Assembly (NCBI GenBank): GCA_905210845.1
Contig: CAJLYG010000088.1
Coordinates: 1-11,381 of the forward strand
Length of the DNA: 11,381 nt
Direction of reading: 5' to 3'
Source of the DNA: an uncultured Prevotella sp.
GTDB taxonomy: Bacteria > Bacteroidota > Bacteroidia > Bacteroidales > Bacteroidaceae
Each line of letters starts with the position of its first letter. The first letter of the stretch is position 1. Shown in pieces: positions 1 to 6,554 of the stretch. The notes beneath the pieces are model-generated. The model ran no database searches, had not been told where the DNA came from, and saw only the letters and a list, made by a program, of their open reading frames with translations. The position numbers and the translations under genes are program-made.

Positions 1-1027
1 TGCCCATGAAGGTGTTGTTGCGGACGACAATATTCTTCATGCCACCGGAGAACTCAGAGCCGATCACGAAGCCTCCATGGGCATGGTAGACCGTATTGTC
101 CTGAATGAGAATGTTCTTGCACGGTCCGTATCCTTGTCCTGTCTTTCCTGCTCCGCCCTTCATGCAGATGCCGTCGTCGCCACAATCAATGGTGTTCCCG
201 ACAATCAGTACGTTCCTGCTGTTGCCAATGTCGATGCCATCTCCATTCTGAGCGTTCCATGGGCAGCGGATAGTTGTCCCGTCGATCGTGACATTTGTGC
301 AGCGTTGGGTGGTGAGATGGAATTTCGGTGAGTTCATAATGGTGACACCTTGCACGAGGACACGGTCGCAGTCGGTAAACCGGATCATGTGGTTGCGGTA
401 TTTTTCTTGTGCCTCTGGGGTGGATGCAATATTGCCATAATGCTTGAGCCGGAAGGGATACCACAGGCTCCCTTGGTCTGTTACAGTGCCTCCCATTGAC
501 AGATATTGCTTCCATTCCACGTCGCTGACCTTGTCGCGCTTGACGGGGCGCCACCATTCCCCATTGCCATCGAGGATTCCCTCGCCTGAGATGCTTATAT
601 TCTGCTGCTTGTTGGCAGTGATCAATGCCGTTGCCTTCTTGTCCCCGTCTTTCACGGTGAGTGCCTTGTCGGGTGAGAAGACAATGACAGCGTTCCGCTC
701 TAAGTGCAGGTCGATGCCTCCTTTCAGGACAATAGGCCCGGTGAGGAAGATCCCTGCAGGGACGACCAACCTCCCGCCGCCTTCCTTTGCCAAGGCGCGG
801 ATCGCTTGCTCAAAAGCATCCGTGTTCAGCGTGATGCCATCTCCCTTCCCTCCATAGTCAGCGAGAGAAACCGTACGCAGTGGGATCACCGGCTGAGTCA
901 CCTGAGGGAGGGCAACGGGAAGATCGTGATAATAACGGTCATAGCCTTCTGCCACGGCTGGAATGATGCAGAAGAGTGCATGGCAGATCAGTAGCAATTT
1001 TTTTATTTTCATGGATATGCGATTCAT
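1..1027 (-). CDS. GH28 family polygalacturonase-like glycoside hydrolase, secreted, 3' end cut by window edge
   Basis: This is a right-handed beta-helix glycoside hydrolase that should hydrolyse galacturonan (pectin) in the periplasm or outside the cell. The 342 residues in the window begin with a signal peptide (Lys-rich start, hydrophobic stretch about 10-24, AVA/E cleavage near 26). A GH28 N-terminal region follows, with a GNGEWW stretch near 154-159 typical of Bacteroidota enzymes. The GH28 active-site motifs are present: NGDGID at 261-266 (the NTD equivalent, with Asp263), GDD at 283-285, and AHGG around His317 with a following IGSE. The C-terminal RxK motif lies beyond the edge. Two in-frame ATGs are possible, at 1027 and 1012. 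I chose 1027 because it gives a leader length like that of neighbouring promoters; 1012 also gives a good signal peptide. It has its own promoter. No SusC/SusD genes are visible, so any polysaccharide locus would have to continue to the left. Confidence 0.9.
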   Translation of the reverse strand, partial: MNRISMKIKKLLLICHALFCIIPAVAEGYDRYYHDLPVALPQVTQPVIPLRTVSLADYGGKGDGITLNTDAFEQAIRALAKEGGGRLVVPAGIFLTGPIVLKGGIDLHLERNAVIVFSPDKALTVKDGDKKATALITANKQQNISISGEGILDGNGEWWRPVKRDKVSDVEWKQYLSMGGTVTDQGSLWYPFRLKHYGNIASTPEAQEKYRNHMIRFTDCDRVLVQGVTIMNSPKFHLTTQRCTNVTIDGTTIRCPWNAQNGDGIDIGNSRNVLIVGNTIDCGDDGICMKGGAGKTGQGYGPCKNILIQDNTVYHAHGGFVIGSEFSGGMKNIVVRNNTFMG

Positions 1028-1057
1028 ATTGTTGTACTTTCTGTCAGAATACGGTCA

Positions 1058-1090
1058 CAAAGATAGGAAATAATCCCGAAAAACAACAAG
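1058..1090 (-). promoter_or_regulatory. Bacteroidota-type promoter of the GH28 gene
   Basis: On the minus strand, TATCTTTG (1058-1065) matches the -7 consensus TAnnTTTG. TTG elements at 1084-1089 lie 18-21 bp upstream, where the -33 element is expected. Transcription should begin near 1050, giving a leader of about 25 nt to the ATG at 1027. The promoter lies just after the terminator of tRNA-Phe, so the GH28 gene is probably transcribed independently of the tRNA. Confidence 0.7.
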
Positions 1091-1120
1091 AAAGAAAAGG
1101 AAAATATGAGAATAGGAAAT

Positions 1121-1150
1121 AAAAAACCCTGCCGCTTGCGCGAACAGGGC
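1121..1150 (-). terminator. Intrinsic terminator of tRNA-Phe
   Basis: On the minus strand, CCCTG and CAGGG arms enclose an inner CGC/GCG stem with a GCAA tetraloop. A run of six T (1121-1126) follows directly. It begins about 15 nt after the tRNA-Phe 3' end and separates the tRNA from the GH28 promoter. Confidence 0.85.
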
Positions 1151-1165
1151 TAATGAAAGGAGGAG

Positions 1166-1238
1166 TGGTACCTCTTGGAGTTGAACCAAGGACACATGGA
1201 TTTTCAGTCCATTGCTCTACCACCTGAGCTAAGGCACC
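1166..1238 (-). tRNA. tRNA-Phe (anticodon GAA)
   Basis: This is a complete 73-nt cloverleaf on the minus strand. The acceptor stem GGTGCCT pairs with AGGTACC (one G-T wobble) and is followed by discriminator A at 1166. The D-arm is CTCAGGTGGTAGAG, and the anticodon stem ATGGA/TCCAT holds the loop CTGAAAA, giving anticodon GAA. The T-arm contains GGTTCAACTCC. CCA is not encoded and would be added by nucleotidyltransferase. It has its own promoter and terminator. Confidence 0.97.
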
Positions 1239-1254
1239 AGTGCGAAAGCGAGTG

Positions 1255-1286
1255 CAAAGATATTACTTTTCTACCATCCCTGCAAA
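1255..1286 (-). promoter_or_regulatory. Promoter of tRNA-Phe
   Basis: On the minus strand, TTTG at 1283-1286 is followed after 20 bp by TATCTTTG at 1255-1262. This is an essentially perfect Bacteroidota -33/-7 pair. Transcription should start about 10 nt before the mature tRNA 5' end at 1238. Confidence 0.85.
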
Positions 1287-1336
1287 TTTTTAGATACTTT
1301 TCTTATGAAAAATGCACTCGTTTCAAAAATAAGTGC

Positions 1337-1344
1337 TATCTTTG
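1337..1344 (+). promoter_or_regulatory. -7 box of the tRNA-Pro promoter
   Basis: TATCTTTG matches TAnnTTTG and lies 12 bp before the mature 5' end of tRNA-Pro. No clear TTTG -33 element sits at the usual 19-22 bp distance, where the sequence reads TGCACTCG. The promoter is therefore supported by the -7 box and its position only. Confidence 0.65.
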
Positions 1345-1356
1345 CAGTCGCAAAAT

Positions 1357-1429
1357 CGGGATTTAGCGCAGTTGGTAGCGCACTACGTTCGGGACGTAGG
1401 GGTCGGGCGTTCGAGTCGCCTAATCCCGA
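1357..1429 (+). tRNA. tRNA-Pro (anticodon CGG)
   Basis: This is a complete cloverleaf. The acceptor stem CGGGATT pairs perfectly with AATCCCG and is followed by discriminator A at 1429. The D-arm is GCGC/GCGC around AGTTGGTA. The anticodon stem CTACG/CGTAG holds the loop TTCGGGA, giving anticodon CGG, which reads CCG. The variable loop is GGGTC and the T-arm contains GTTCGAGTC. CCA is not encoded. It is divergent from tRNA-Phe and followed by its own terminator. Confidence 0.97.
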
Positions 1430-1432
1430 CAG

Positions 1433-1475
1433 AGAGCGGCAAAAGGAGGCTTCCTTTTTGTCGCTCTTTCTTTGT
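1433..1475 (+). terminator. Intrinsic terminator of tRNA-Pro
   Basis: AGAGCGGCAAAAGGA pairs with TCCTTTTTGTCGCTCT around a GGCT loop, with one wobble and one bulge. The T-rich TTCTTTG follows. The long stem starts four bases after the tRNA 3' end. Confidence 0.75.
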
Positions 1476-1480
1476 TAATG

Positions 1481-1859
1481 AAGCCAAGACTGACCCTTCT
1501 TTTTCAAAAAGCTAAAGACTGATAGCATCAAAGGGATGGACTGAGACTACAGGGGCTTTCCTTTGGCTTTTCAGGAAGCGACCTTTTGAAGCACTGGAGA
1601 TGGCCTTTTGAAGCGCAGGAGATGGCCTTTTGAAGCGCAAAAGGTCATCTATCAGGAGCCAAAAGGTCACCTTTTGCTTTTTCTTAGGAAGTTCGCAAGG
1701 CTCGCGCAGGATACTTCTATTGCACCTAACTGATAATCAGAATATTTTAAAGAAAGCCAAATATTTATCCATCAGGTACATAAGAAAGAAGGAATGGAGG
1801 GGTTAAGGAGATTTCCTCATGAGAAGACGGGCTCAGGATCCATGGCAATCCTCCTCCAG
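1481..1859. other. Non-coding region between convergent units
   Basis: No convincing gene is present in this roughly 380-bp stretch between the tRNA-Pro terminator and the 3' end of the helix-hairpin-helix gene. It holds the heptamer array at 1580-1676 and an 11-bp palindrome CTGATAATCAG at 1730-1740. Because both flanking genes point into it, it is unlikely to be a promoter region for either. No clear terminator for the helix-hairpin-helix gene could be found in it. Confidence 0.6.
1580..1676. repeat. 22-bp-phased tandem and inverted heptamer array
   Basis: Six copies of the heptamer CCTTTTG or its reverse complement lie within 97 bp. Forward copies start at 1582, 1604 and 1626, exactly 22 bp apart. 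Inverted copies start at 1638 and 1660, again 22 bp apart. A final forward copy starts at 1670. The first two 22-bp units (1580-1601 and 1602-1623) differ at three positions, and the third keeps the first 16 bases. The third forward and first inverted copies form a hairpin with 7-bp arms and a 5-nt loop. The last pair forms CAAAAGGTCACCTTTTG (1660-1676), with 8-bp arms and a 1-base centre. It is an extragenic repeat element of unknown role. Confidence 0.85.
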
Positions 1860-2840
1860 TCAGAACTCCACATAAGGTGCCAAGCGCTTGATCATGTCCG
1901 GGGGAAACGACCGGAGGAGCCGCAAGTCGTCCCAGCCATGGATAGGACCTTTCAGGCGACGGTAGTCGATGACATCCCTTGCACGGTAAAAGCCCATGTA
2001 GGGATGCACCCGAAGCTGGCTCAAGGTCATCGTGTTGAAGTTGAGCTTCCTGATTTTTTCATCTGAAAGGACGAGATAATGCTTGGCATCTGAAGGGAAT
2101 CCCTCAATTTCATCCAACTGATCGATATTGCAATATCCGCCGAGCCGCTCGCGATACCAAACAATCCGTCGTGCATAATAGCTCCCAATGCCAGGGATCC
2201 GTTTGAGCAAGGTAGTGTCTGCCGTGTTCAAAGGTACCCGATCGGTCGGTCTCAACTTTGGGGTATAATGGAGAGCAGCTGTCCGGTCTATCCCCGTTGA
2301 GGCAATCTCAGCCTCCCCGGCATCGGGAGAGGGATGGGAGCGGTAATCTCCCCGACCGTACCTGCTCGTCTCACGACTGTATCCATACACCTCTGAAGCC
2401 GGGCGATAATCCTCCCCAATCCGGATATAGGGTTCCATCAGCCTATATTGCTTCACCGTCAACCCATATAACCGCGCGAAATCCGTAGGCTTACGGTAGA
2501 CACCGCCTGCCGCGCGATACCGATAGATATTCCGGATTTGCCAAGGCTGAAGCCCCAAGCGCAGGAATTGCGTGCTGTCCGCAGTGTTCGGATCAAAAGG
2601 AAACAGTTCATACCGTTTACCCTCAATCTGATAATAAGGCGGACGATGACCTGATTGCCCTCTTCCCTTCCGACTTGCGACCTGACCATTCCATGGATCA
2701 TCCCCATACGGAGCAGACGCCTCGGAATCCGGATCCCGAACAATGAAGATAAGAGTTAGTGAGACTACGGCGATCACCAACAACACGATCAGGACCGAGC
2801 GGTCCGATTTCCTGAAATAAAAAAACTCTTTCCAATCCAT
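1860..2840 (-). CDS. Membrane-anchored helix-hairpin-helix (ComEA-like) protein
   Basis: This 326-residue protein has one N-terminal membrane span (about residues 15-34) after a charged stub. A linker follows, and then three ComEA-type helix-hairpin-helix (HhH) repeats at about 81-138, 202-257 and 265-324. The NTAD starts at 85-88 and 205-208 and the GIG hairpin at 217-219 are characteristic; the third repeat is more divergent (LNFNT start, YMGF hairpin). A Tyr/Arg/Gly-rich low-complexity stretch at 140-175 separates repeats 1 and 2. HhH repeats bind DNA non-specifically or mediate protein contacts. The orientation suggests a periplasmic domain, as in ComEA of competent bacteria, but no competence genes are adjacent and the Bacteroidota family is uncharacterised. 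The stop is TGA. No TAnnTTTG promoter is visible just upstream, so transcription may run in from the transporter operon 142 bp away. Confidence 0.85.
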   Translation of the reverse strand: MDWKEFFYFRKSDRSVLIVLLVIAVVSLTLIFIVRDPDSEASAPYGDDPWNGQVASRKGRGQSGHRPPYYQIEGKRYELFPFDPNTADSTQFLRLGLQPWQIRNIYRYRAAGGVYRKPTDFARLYGLTVKQYRLMEPYIRIGEDYRPASEVYGYSRETSRYGRGDYRSHPSPDAGEAEIASTGIDRTAALHYTPKLRPTDRVPLNTADTTLLKRIPGIGSYYARRIVWYRERLGGYCNIDQLDEIEGFPSDAKHYLVLSDEKIRKLNFNTMTLSQLRVHPYMGFYRARDVIDYRRLKGPIHGWDDLRLLRSFPPDMIKRLAPYVEF

Positions 2841-2982
2841 AGGCAGCTAATTTAGTCGATCCCATCCCGAAGAATGATTTCCACGAGGGGAGACATCAAA
2901 GACGAAGACAAGAGTCGTTTCTTGCCTTTATCCGTCTAACGGAAACAAGATGGGAATATTATATGAGTTCCCAAGAAAAACC

Positions 2983-4344
2983 TTAGATCAGTCCAAATTG
3001 GTGCATAAAGATGGCCGCAATGCCCATAGGGCATACAAACCTCACCATGAAGATATAGACAGGATACAAGTGCCCGCTCACCGTTCCCCAGTTGGTAAAC
3101 TCCGCTTTCACTACTTTCTGAGGCAAGCACCAGCCTACGAAGATACTGGTGAGGAACCCTCCGATGGGCAGCAGATACTGGGCCGTGAGATAATCGCAGA
3201 AATCGAGGAAGTCCTTGCCCAGCACTTCAAGGTGCACAGCGCCTTGCGAGAGGGAGCAAAAAACACCAATGACGATCGCAACGATGGTCACCACCCATGC
3301 GCCCTTCTTCCTGGTTGTATGCAACTCCTCATAAAAGAATGCCGTTCCGATCTCATGCATGGAGATCGTGGAGGTCAAAGCAGCCAATACCAAAAGGGCA
3401 TAGAAGAGGATGGAGATGACATATCCCAAGGCAGGAATATTCCCGAAAGCCTGCTGGAACACATTGGGCAATGTGATGAAAATCAGTGACGGACCACTAT
3501 CGGGCTGCACGCCCACGGAAAACGCTGCCGGGAAGATCATCAGTCCGGCAAGGATCGCGATCAAGGTGTCGATCAGGGCAATCTGCGTAGCGGACACCCA
3601 AAGATTGGTCTGGCGACTAAAATAAGAGGCATAGGTGCAGAGGCACGCTGTGCCCAAGGACAGGGAGAAGAACGCCTGCCCCATGGCTTCGAGGAAGACC
3701 TTGTTGTCTACCTTCGAGAAATCAGGCTTGAACAGGAAGGCAATGCCTTTGCCCGCATCTGGCAGCAGGCAACTGGCAACCACGATGACGATGAGCAGGA
3801 TAAACAGGGTTGGCATCAGGAGATTGGATGCCTTCTCGATGCCGCCACGGATGCCATGGATCACCACGAAATGCGTGAGGAGGATAAAGGCAACCGTCCA
3901 GAGGATCGGCTTGAGAGGGTCACTGGAGAACGCCTTGAAGTAATGGAGCACGAACGCCGCATCCCCATTCAGGTGACCGAACACGGATGCGAAGAGGTAT
4001 TGTAAGCACCATCCTGCGACCACGGTGTAGAAGCCTAAGATGATGGTTGAGGTGATAATGCCTAAGATGCCAACGACTCCCCAGCCCTTACCCTTGCCAA
4101 AGCTCTGGTAGGCACGTGCCGCATTGGAGGCTCCATGTCGACCTACGATAAACTCACTGATCATGCCTGGTATCCCTAACATCAGCACACACACAATATA
4201 AATGATGATGAAGGCAGCCCCTCCATCCTGACCTGTCATGTACGGAAACCTCCAAATGTTCCCCAAGCCGACGGCAGAGCCTGCCGTAGCAAGGATCACG
4301 CCGATCTTCGTACCAAAGTTTCCTCTATCTTGTGCCATCTTCAT
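2983..4344 (-). CDS. Sodium-dependent NSS/SNF-family transporter, downstream copy
   Basis: This 453-residue integral membrane protein of the sodium:neurotransmitter symporter family (LeuT fold) probably imports an amino acid or similar solute with Na+. TM1 carries the family signature GLGNIWRFPY (26-35) with the unwound-helix Gly/Asn residues of the sodium sites. TM6 reads FFSLSLGTAC at 225-234, and TM8 has AALTS at 321-325, matching the Na2-site Ala/Thr/Ser of LeuT. Alignment with the upstream paralogue makes the second Met (ATG at 4336-4338) the more likely start, since MAQDRGNFGTK then matches MSEERASFGSK without a gap. The gene begins 4 nt (or 10 nt) after the stop of that paralogue, so the two are surely co-transcribed. 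The substrate cannot be told from sequence. Confidence 0.95.
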   Translation of the reverse strand: MKMAQDRGNFGTKIGVILATAGSAVGLGNIWRFPYMTGQDGGAAFIIIYIVCVLMLGIPGMISEFIVGRHGASNAARAYQSFGKGKGWGVVGILGIITSTIILGFYTVVAGWCLQYLFASVFGHLNGDAAFVLHYFKAFSSDPLKPILWTVAFILLTHFVVIHGIRGGIEKASNLLMPTLFILLIVIVVASCLLPDAGKGIAFLFKPDFSKVDNKVFLEAMGQAFFSLSLGTACLCTYASYFSRQTNLWVSATQIALIDTLIAILAGLMIFPAAFSVGVQPDSGPSLIFITLPNVFQQAFGNIPALGYVISILFYALLVLAALTSTISMHEIGTAFFYEELHTTRKKGAWVVTIVAIVIGVFCSLSQGAVHLEVLGKDFLDFCDYLTAQYLLPIGGFLTSIFVGWCLPQKVVKAEFTNWGTVSGHLYPVYIFMVRFVCPMGIAAIFMHQFGLI

Positions 4345-4348
4345 ACCG

Positions 4349-5707
4349 TTAAATCACGCCAAACTGATGCAAGAAAATCGCAAGGATCAGAATGGGACAG
4401 ACATATTTGATCAGGAAGAACCATGCGCCGAAGAACTTCCCTTTGAGCGTCCCCCAATTCGTATATTCGTCCCGGATTATCTTCTTCGGGACATACCAGC
4501 CCACGAACAGGCAGGTAAGGAAACCACCAACCGGCAACATGATCTGACCCGTCACGAAGTCAAACGCATCAAACAACGACTTGCCGCCCACGGAAAGGAA
4601 GTTCATCTTCCCTAAGGACAAGGAACAGAAGATGCCGATGAGAGCCGTGCTGACTGTCACGAGGGCTGCTCCCTTTTTCCGGGTGATATGTAATTCCTCG
4701 TAAAAGAACGAGGTGCTTACCTCATGCAAGGACATCAGCGAGGTCAGGGCTGCCAATGACAGGAGGACATAAAACAGCAAGGAGATGATCCATCCGATGA
4801 CTGGCATGTGGGCAAAAGCCTGATTAAAGACATTCGGCAGCGTGATGAAGATCAGGGAAGGACCACTGTCTGGATTCACGCCGACTGAAAAGGCAGCAGG
4901 GAAGATCATCAATCCGGCGAGGATTGCCACCATCGTATCGATGAGACTGATCTGAACCGCCGACTTCATCAAGTTCGTCTGGCGGGTAAAGTAAGAGGCG
5001 TAGGTGCAAATGCAGCCCATCGCAATGCTCAAAGAGTAAAACGACTGTCCCAATGCACCCAAGAAAACGCCACTGTCTACCTTCGTAAAGTCAGGCTTGA
5101 ACAAGAAAGAGACCCCCTTTCCCGCACCTGGCAACAAGCAACTTGCCACCACGATGACCAAAAGCAAGACAAATAAGGTAGGCATCATCAACTTAGAAGC
5201 CTTCTCGATGCCACCGCGCACGCCATGGATAATCACGAAATGGCAGACGAGCAGGATGACAATCGTCCAGAAGACCGGACGGACAGGATCTTGGGAGAAT
5301 GACTCGAAATAGTGCTGCACGAACTGCGGGTCTCCATGCAGTTCACCCATGATGGAAGCATAAATATATTGCAGACACCATCCTGACACGACCGCATAAT
5401 AGCCCGTGATCATGAAACCAGTCAAGACACCTAAGTATCCGACCCATTTCCAGGGGGTCCCATGGGCAAGTTGAGCGTATGCGCGAGCCGTGTTAGACGC
5501 ACCATGACGACCGATAATAAACTCAGAAACCATGCAGGGAATACCTAAAAAGAGGACACACCCAATATAGACCAGGATAAAAGCGGCACCTCCGTTTTGG
5601 CCTGCCATATAAGGGAACCTCCAAACGTTACCCAAACCGACGGCACCACCAGCCGTCGCCAATATCATTCCAATCTTACTTCCAAAACTTGCTCTTTCTT
5701 CAGACAT
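4349..5707 (-). CDS. Sodium-dependent NSS/SNF-family transporter, upstream copy
   Basis: This 452-residue multi-span NSS-family Na+ symporter is a tandem paralogue of the gene downstream, and the two align end to end with almost no gaps. TM1 signature GLGNVWRFPY lies at 24-33, the TM6 segment FYSLSIAMGC at 223-232 and the TM8 AALTS at 319-323. The short length and compact C-terminus are typical of bacterial members. The two copies keep the same Na2-site residues but differ in TM6 positions that line the substrate pocket in LeuT (F/Y, G/A, T/M), which suggests related but distinct substrates. It is the first gene of the pair and has its own promoter, so it is not part of the CYTH operon upstream. 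Confidence 0.95.
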   Translation of the reverse strand: MSEERASFGSKIGMILATAGGAVGLGNVWRFPYMAGQNGGAAFILVYIGCVLFLGIPCMVSEFIIGRHGASNTARAYAQLAHGTPWKWVGYLGVLTGFMITGYYAVVSGWCLQYIYASIMGELHGDPQFVQHYFESFSQDPVRPVFWTIVILLVCHFVIIHGVRGGIEKASKLMMPTLFVLLLVIVVASCLLPGAGKGVSFLFKPDFTKVDSGVFLGALGQSFYSLSIAMGCICTYASYFTRQTNLMKSAVQISLIDTMVAILAGLMIFPAAFSVGVNPDSGPSLIFITLPNVFNQAFAHMPVIGWIISLLFYVLLSLAALTSLMSLHEVSTSFFYEELHITRKKGAALVTVSTALIGIFCSLSLGKMNFLSVGGKSLFDAFDFVTGQIMLPVGGFLTCLFVGWYVPKKIIRDEYTNWGTLKGKFFGAWFFLIKYVCPILILAIFLHQFGVI

Positions 5708-5733
5708 ATCGAAATCTCTCTCTTTAGACGCTG

Positions 5734-5767
5734 CAAAAGTATAAAAAAATATCTACTTTTACATAAA
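5734..5767 (-). promoter_or_regulatory. Promoter of the transporter operon
   Basis: On the minus strand, TACTTTTG at 5734-5741 fits TAnnTTTG. The -33 region, 22 bp upstream at 5764-5767, reads TTTA, a degenerate match to TTTG. The leader to the ATG at 5707 would be about 20 nt. Confidence 0.65.
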
Positions 5768-5788
5768 GATTGAAAGCAAAGATTGAAA
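5765..5788. repeat. 11-bp direct repeat at the transporter promoter
   Basis: AAAGATTGAAA occurs twice, at 5765-5775 and 5778-5788, with a 13-bp period. The copy nearer the gene touches the -33 region and the other lies just upstream. This is where an activator or repressor would bind, but no known operator is recognised and the sequence is AT-rich. Confidence 0.5.
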
Positions 5789-5833
5789 AATTATATTGTT
5801 TAGTAATAAAATAGCCAGAAAATTGCGATTCTT

Positions 5834-6343
5834 TCAGTGCTGATAGTCTTCTGGGACAGTTGCTTTCCAAAGTCGGTAAGGACATGATAGCAAGTGAGAA
5901 TTCCTAAAATAGGAGTTCCCTGTCACCTCCGGTCCCAAGAAATCCGGTCCTTCATACGTCTCATTGACATCGCCCAGCTCGATCTCAGCAGCGACGAGTC
6001 CTTGGTTGTCGCCATAGAACTCATCCACCTCACAGACATGTTTCCCGTCAGGACATTTCACCAAATAGCGGATCTTGTCGATGACACCCCCTTCGCACAG
6101 TTGCATCAACTGGCGAGCATCCTCCATGGGGATCTCCTGTTCAAACTCATATCGCGACAATCCCCCGTCGAGTGAATGGCTTTTAATGGTAATATAAGCC
6201 TTTTCATCTCGGATGCGGATGCGCACCGTTGCTCCCCGCGTGGGCATATAGCCTTGCTGGATATGGCTACTTGAAAAGGCGGCGCGTTTGTATGCGTCGC
6301 CTTTCTTCACCAGAAATTTCCGTTCTATCTCCTGTCCACTCAT
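5834..6343 (-). CDS. CYTH domain protein (triphosphate tunnel metalloenzyme family)
   Basis: This 169-residue single-domain protein belongs to the CYTH/triphosphate tunnel metalloenzyme family, whose short bacterial members often hydrolyse inorganic triphosphate. The family hallmark ExExK is at 5-9 (E5, E7, K9). Alternating charged residues expected to line the tunnel follow: R41/R43/R45, K54, E66/E68/E70, K90/R92, E105/D107 and E120/E122. The conserved C-terminal S-Y-F-R-N-S stretch lies at 144-149. The length is normal for the single-domain bacterial type, with no CHAD domain. Its ATG overlaps the TAA of the small membrane protein by one base (TAATG), which implies translational coupling. 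It is the last gene of the acyl-CoA ligase/prfB operon. Tripolyphosphatase activity is the best guess; adenylate cyclase or thiamine triphosphatase activity cannot be excluded. Confidence 0.9.
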   Translation of the reverse strand: MSGQEIERKFLVKKGDAYKRAAFSSSHIQQGYMPTRGATVRIRIRDEKAYITIKSHSLDGGLSRYEFEQEIPMEDARQLMQLCEGGVIDKIRYLVKCPDGKHVCEVDEFYGDNQGLVAAEIELGDVNETYEGPDFLGPEVTGNSYFRNSHLLSCPYRLWKATVPEDYQH

Positions 6344-6483
6344 TACTGCATAGAGAAAGAGACGATCATAAAGATAATAGCCAATATGATCAAGGCGGCA
6401 AATATCCAGTTAATGACTTTCTTTGCTTGTTTTTCTTGCTTAGCGTCACGCTGAGCGCGGCGAATCTTACTTCTTTCACTCAT
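6343..6483 (-). CDS. 46-residue single-span membrane protein
   Basis: ATG at 6483 opens a 46-codon frame that begins MSERSKIRRAQRDAKQEKQ. The N-terminus is strongly basic and charged (residues 1-22), and one hydrophobic helix follows at about 23-44 (VINWIFAALIILAIIFMIV). It ends in MQ-stop. The positive-inside rule predicts a cytoplasmic N-terminus. The TAA stop shares one base with the CYTH start codon, and the gene begins 71 nt after the prfB stop with no TAnnTTTG promoter between, so it belongs to the operon. Clean coding structure, tight coupling and sensible topology argue that it is real. I do not recognise a named family, and its function is unknown. Confidence 0.75.
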   Translation of the reverse strand: MSERSKIRRAQRDAKQEKQAKKVINWIFAALIILAIIFMIVSFSMQ

Positions 6484-6554
6484 AGTCGTAATATTTTATT
6501 TAGGTTATGTTTCTTATCTTAGAAGTAGCGATCTTACCTGGGAAAGGGGTCCGT

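Noticed and set aside
1580..1676. Possible CRISPR array
   Set aside because: Units are 22 bp with no unique spacers, orientation switches midway, and no cas genes are present.
2852..2896. 14-codon minus-strand frame just upstream of the helix-hairpin-helix gene (leader peptide?)
   Set aside because: It has no repeated regulatory codons, no attenuator hairpin and no clear promoter. A frame this short is expected by chance.
2951..2973. Hairpin TGGGAA/TTCCCA after the second transporter gene
   Set aside because: The 6-bp stem has an 11-nt AT-rich loop and only a poor T-run follows on the minus strand. It is too weak to call a terminator.
2950..3489. 179-codon plus-strand frame opposite the transporter
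   Set aside because: It is antisense to conserved NSS coding sequence, with low-complexity His/Glu-rich translation and no promoter.
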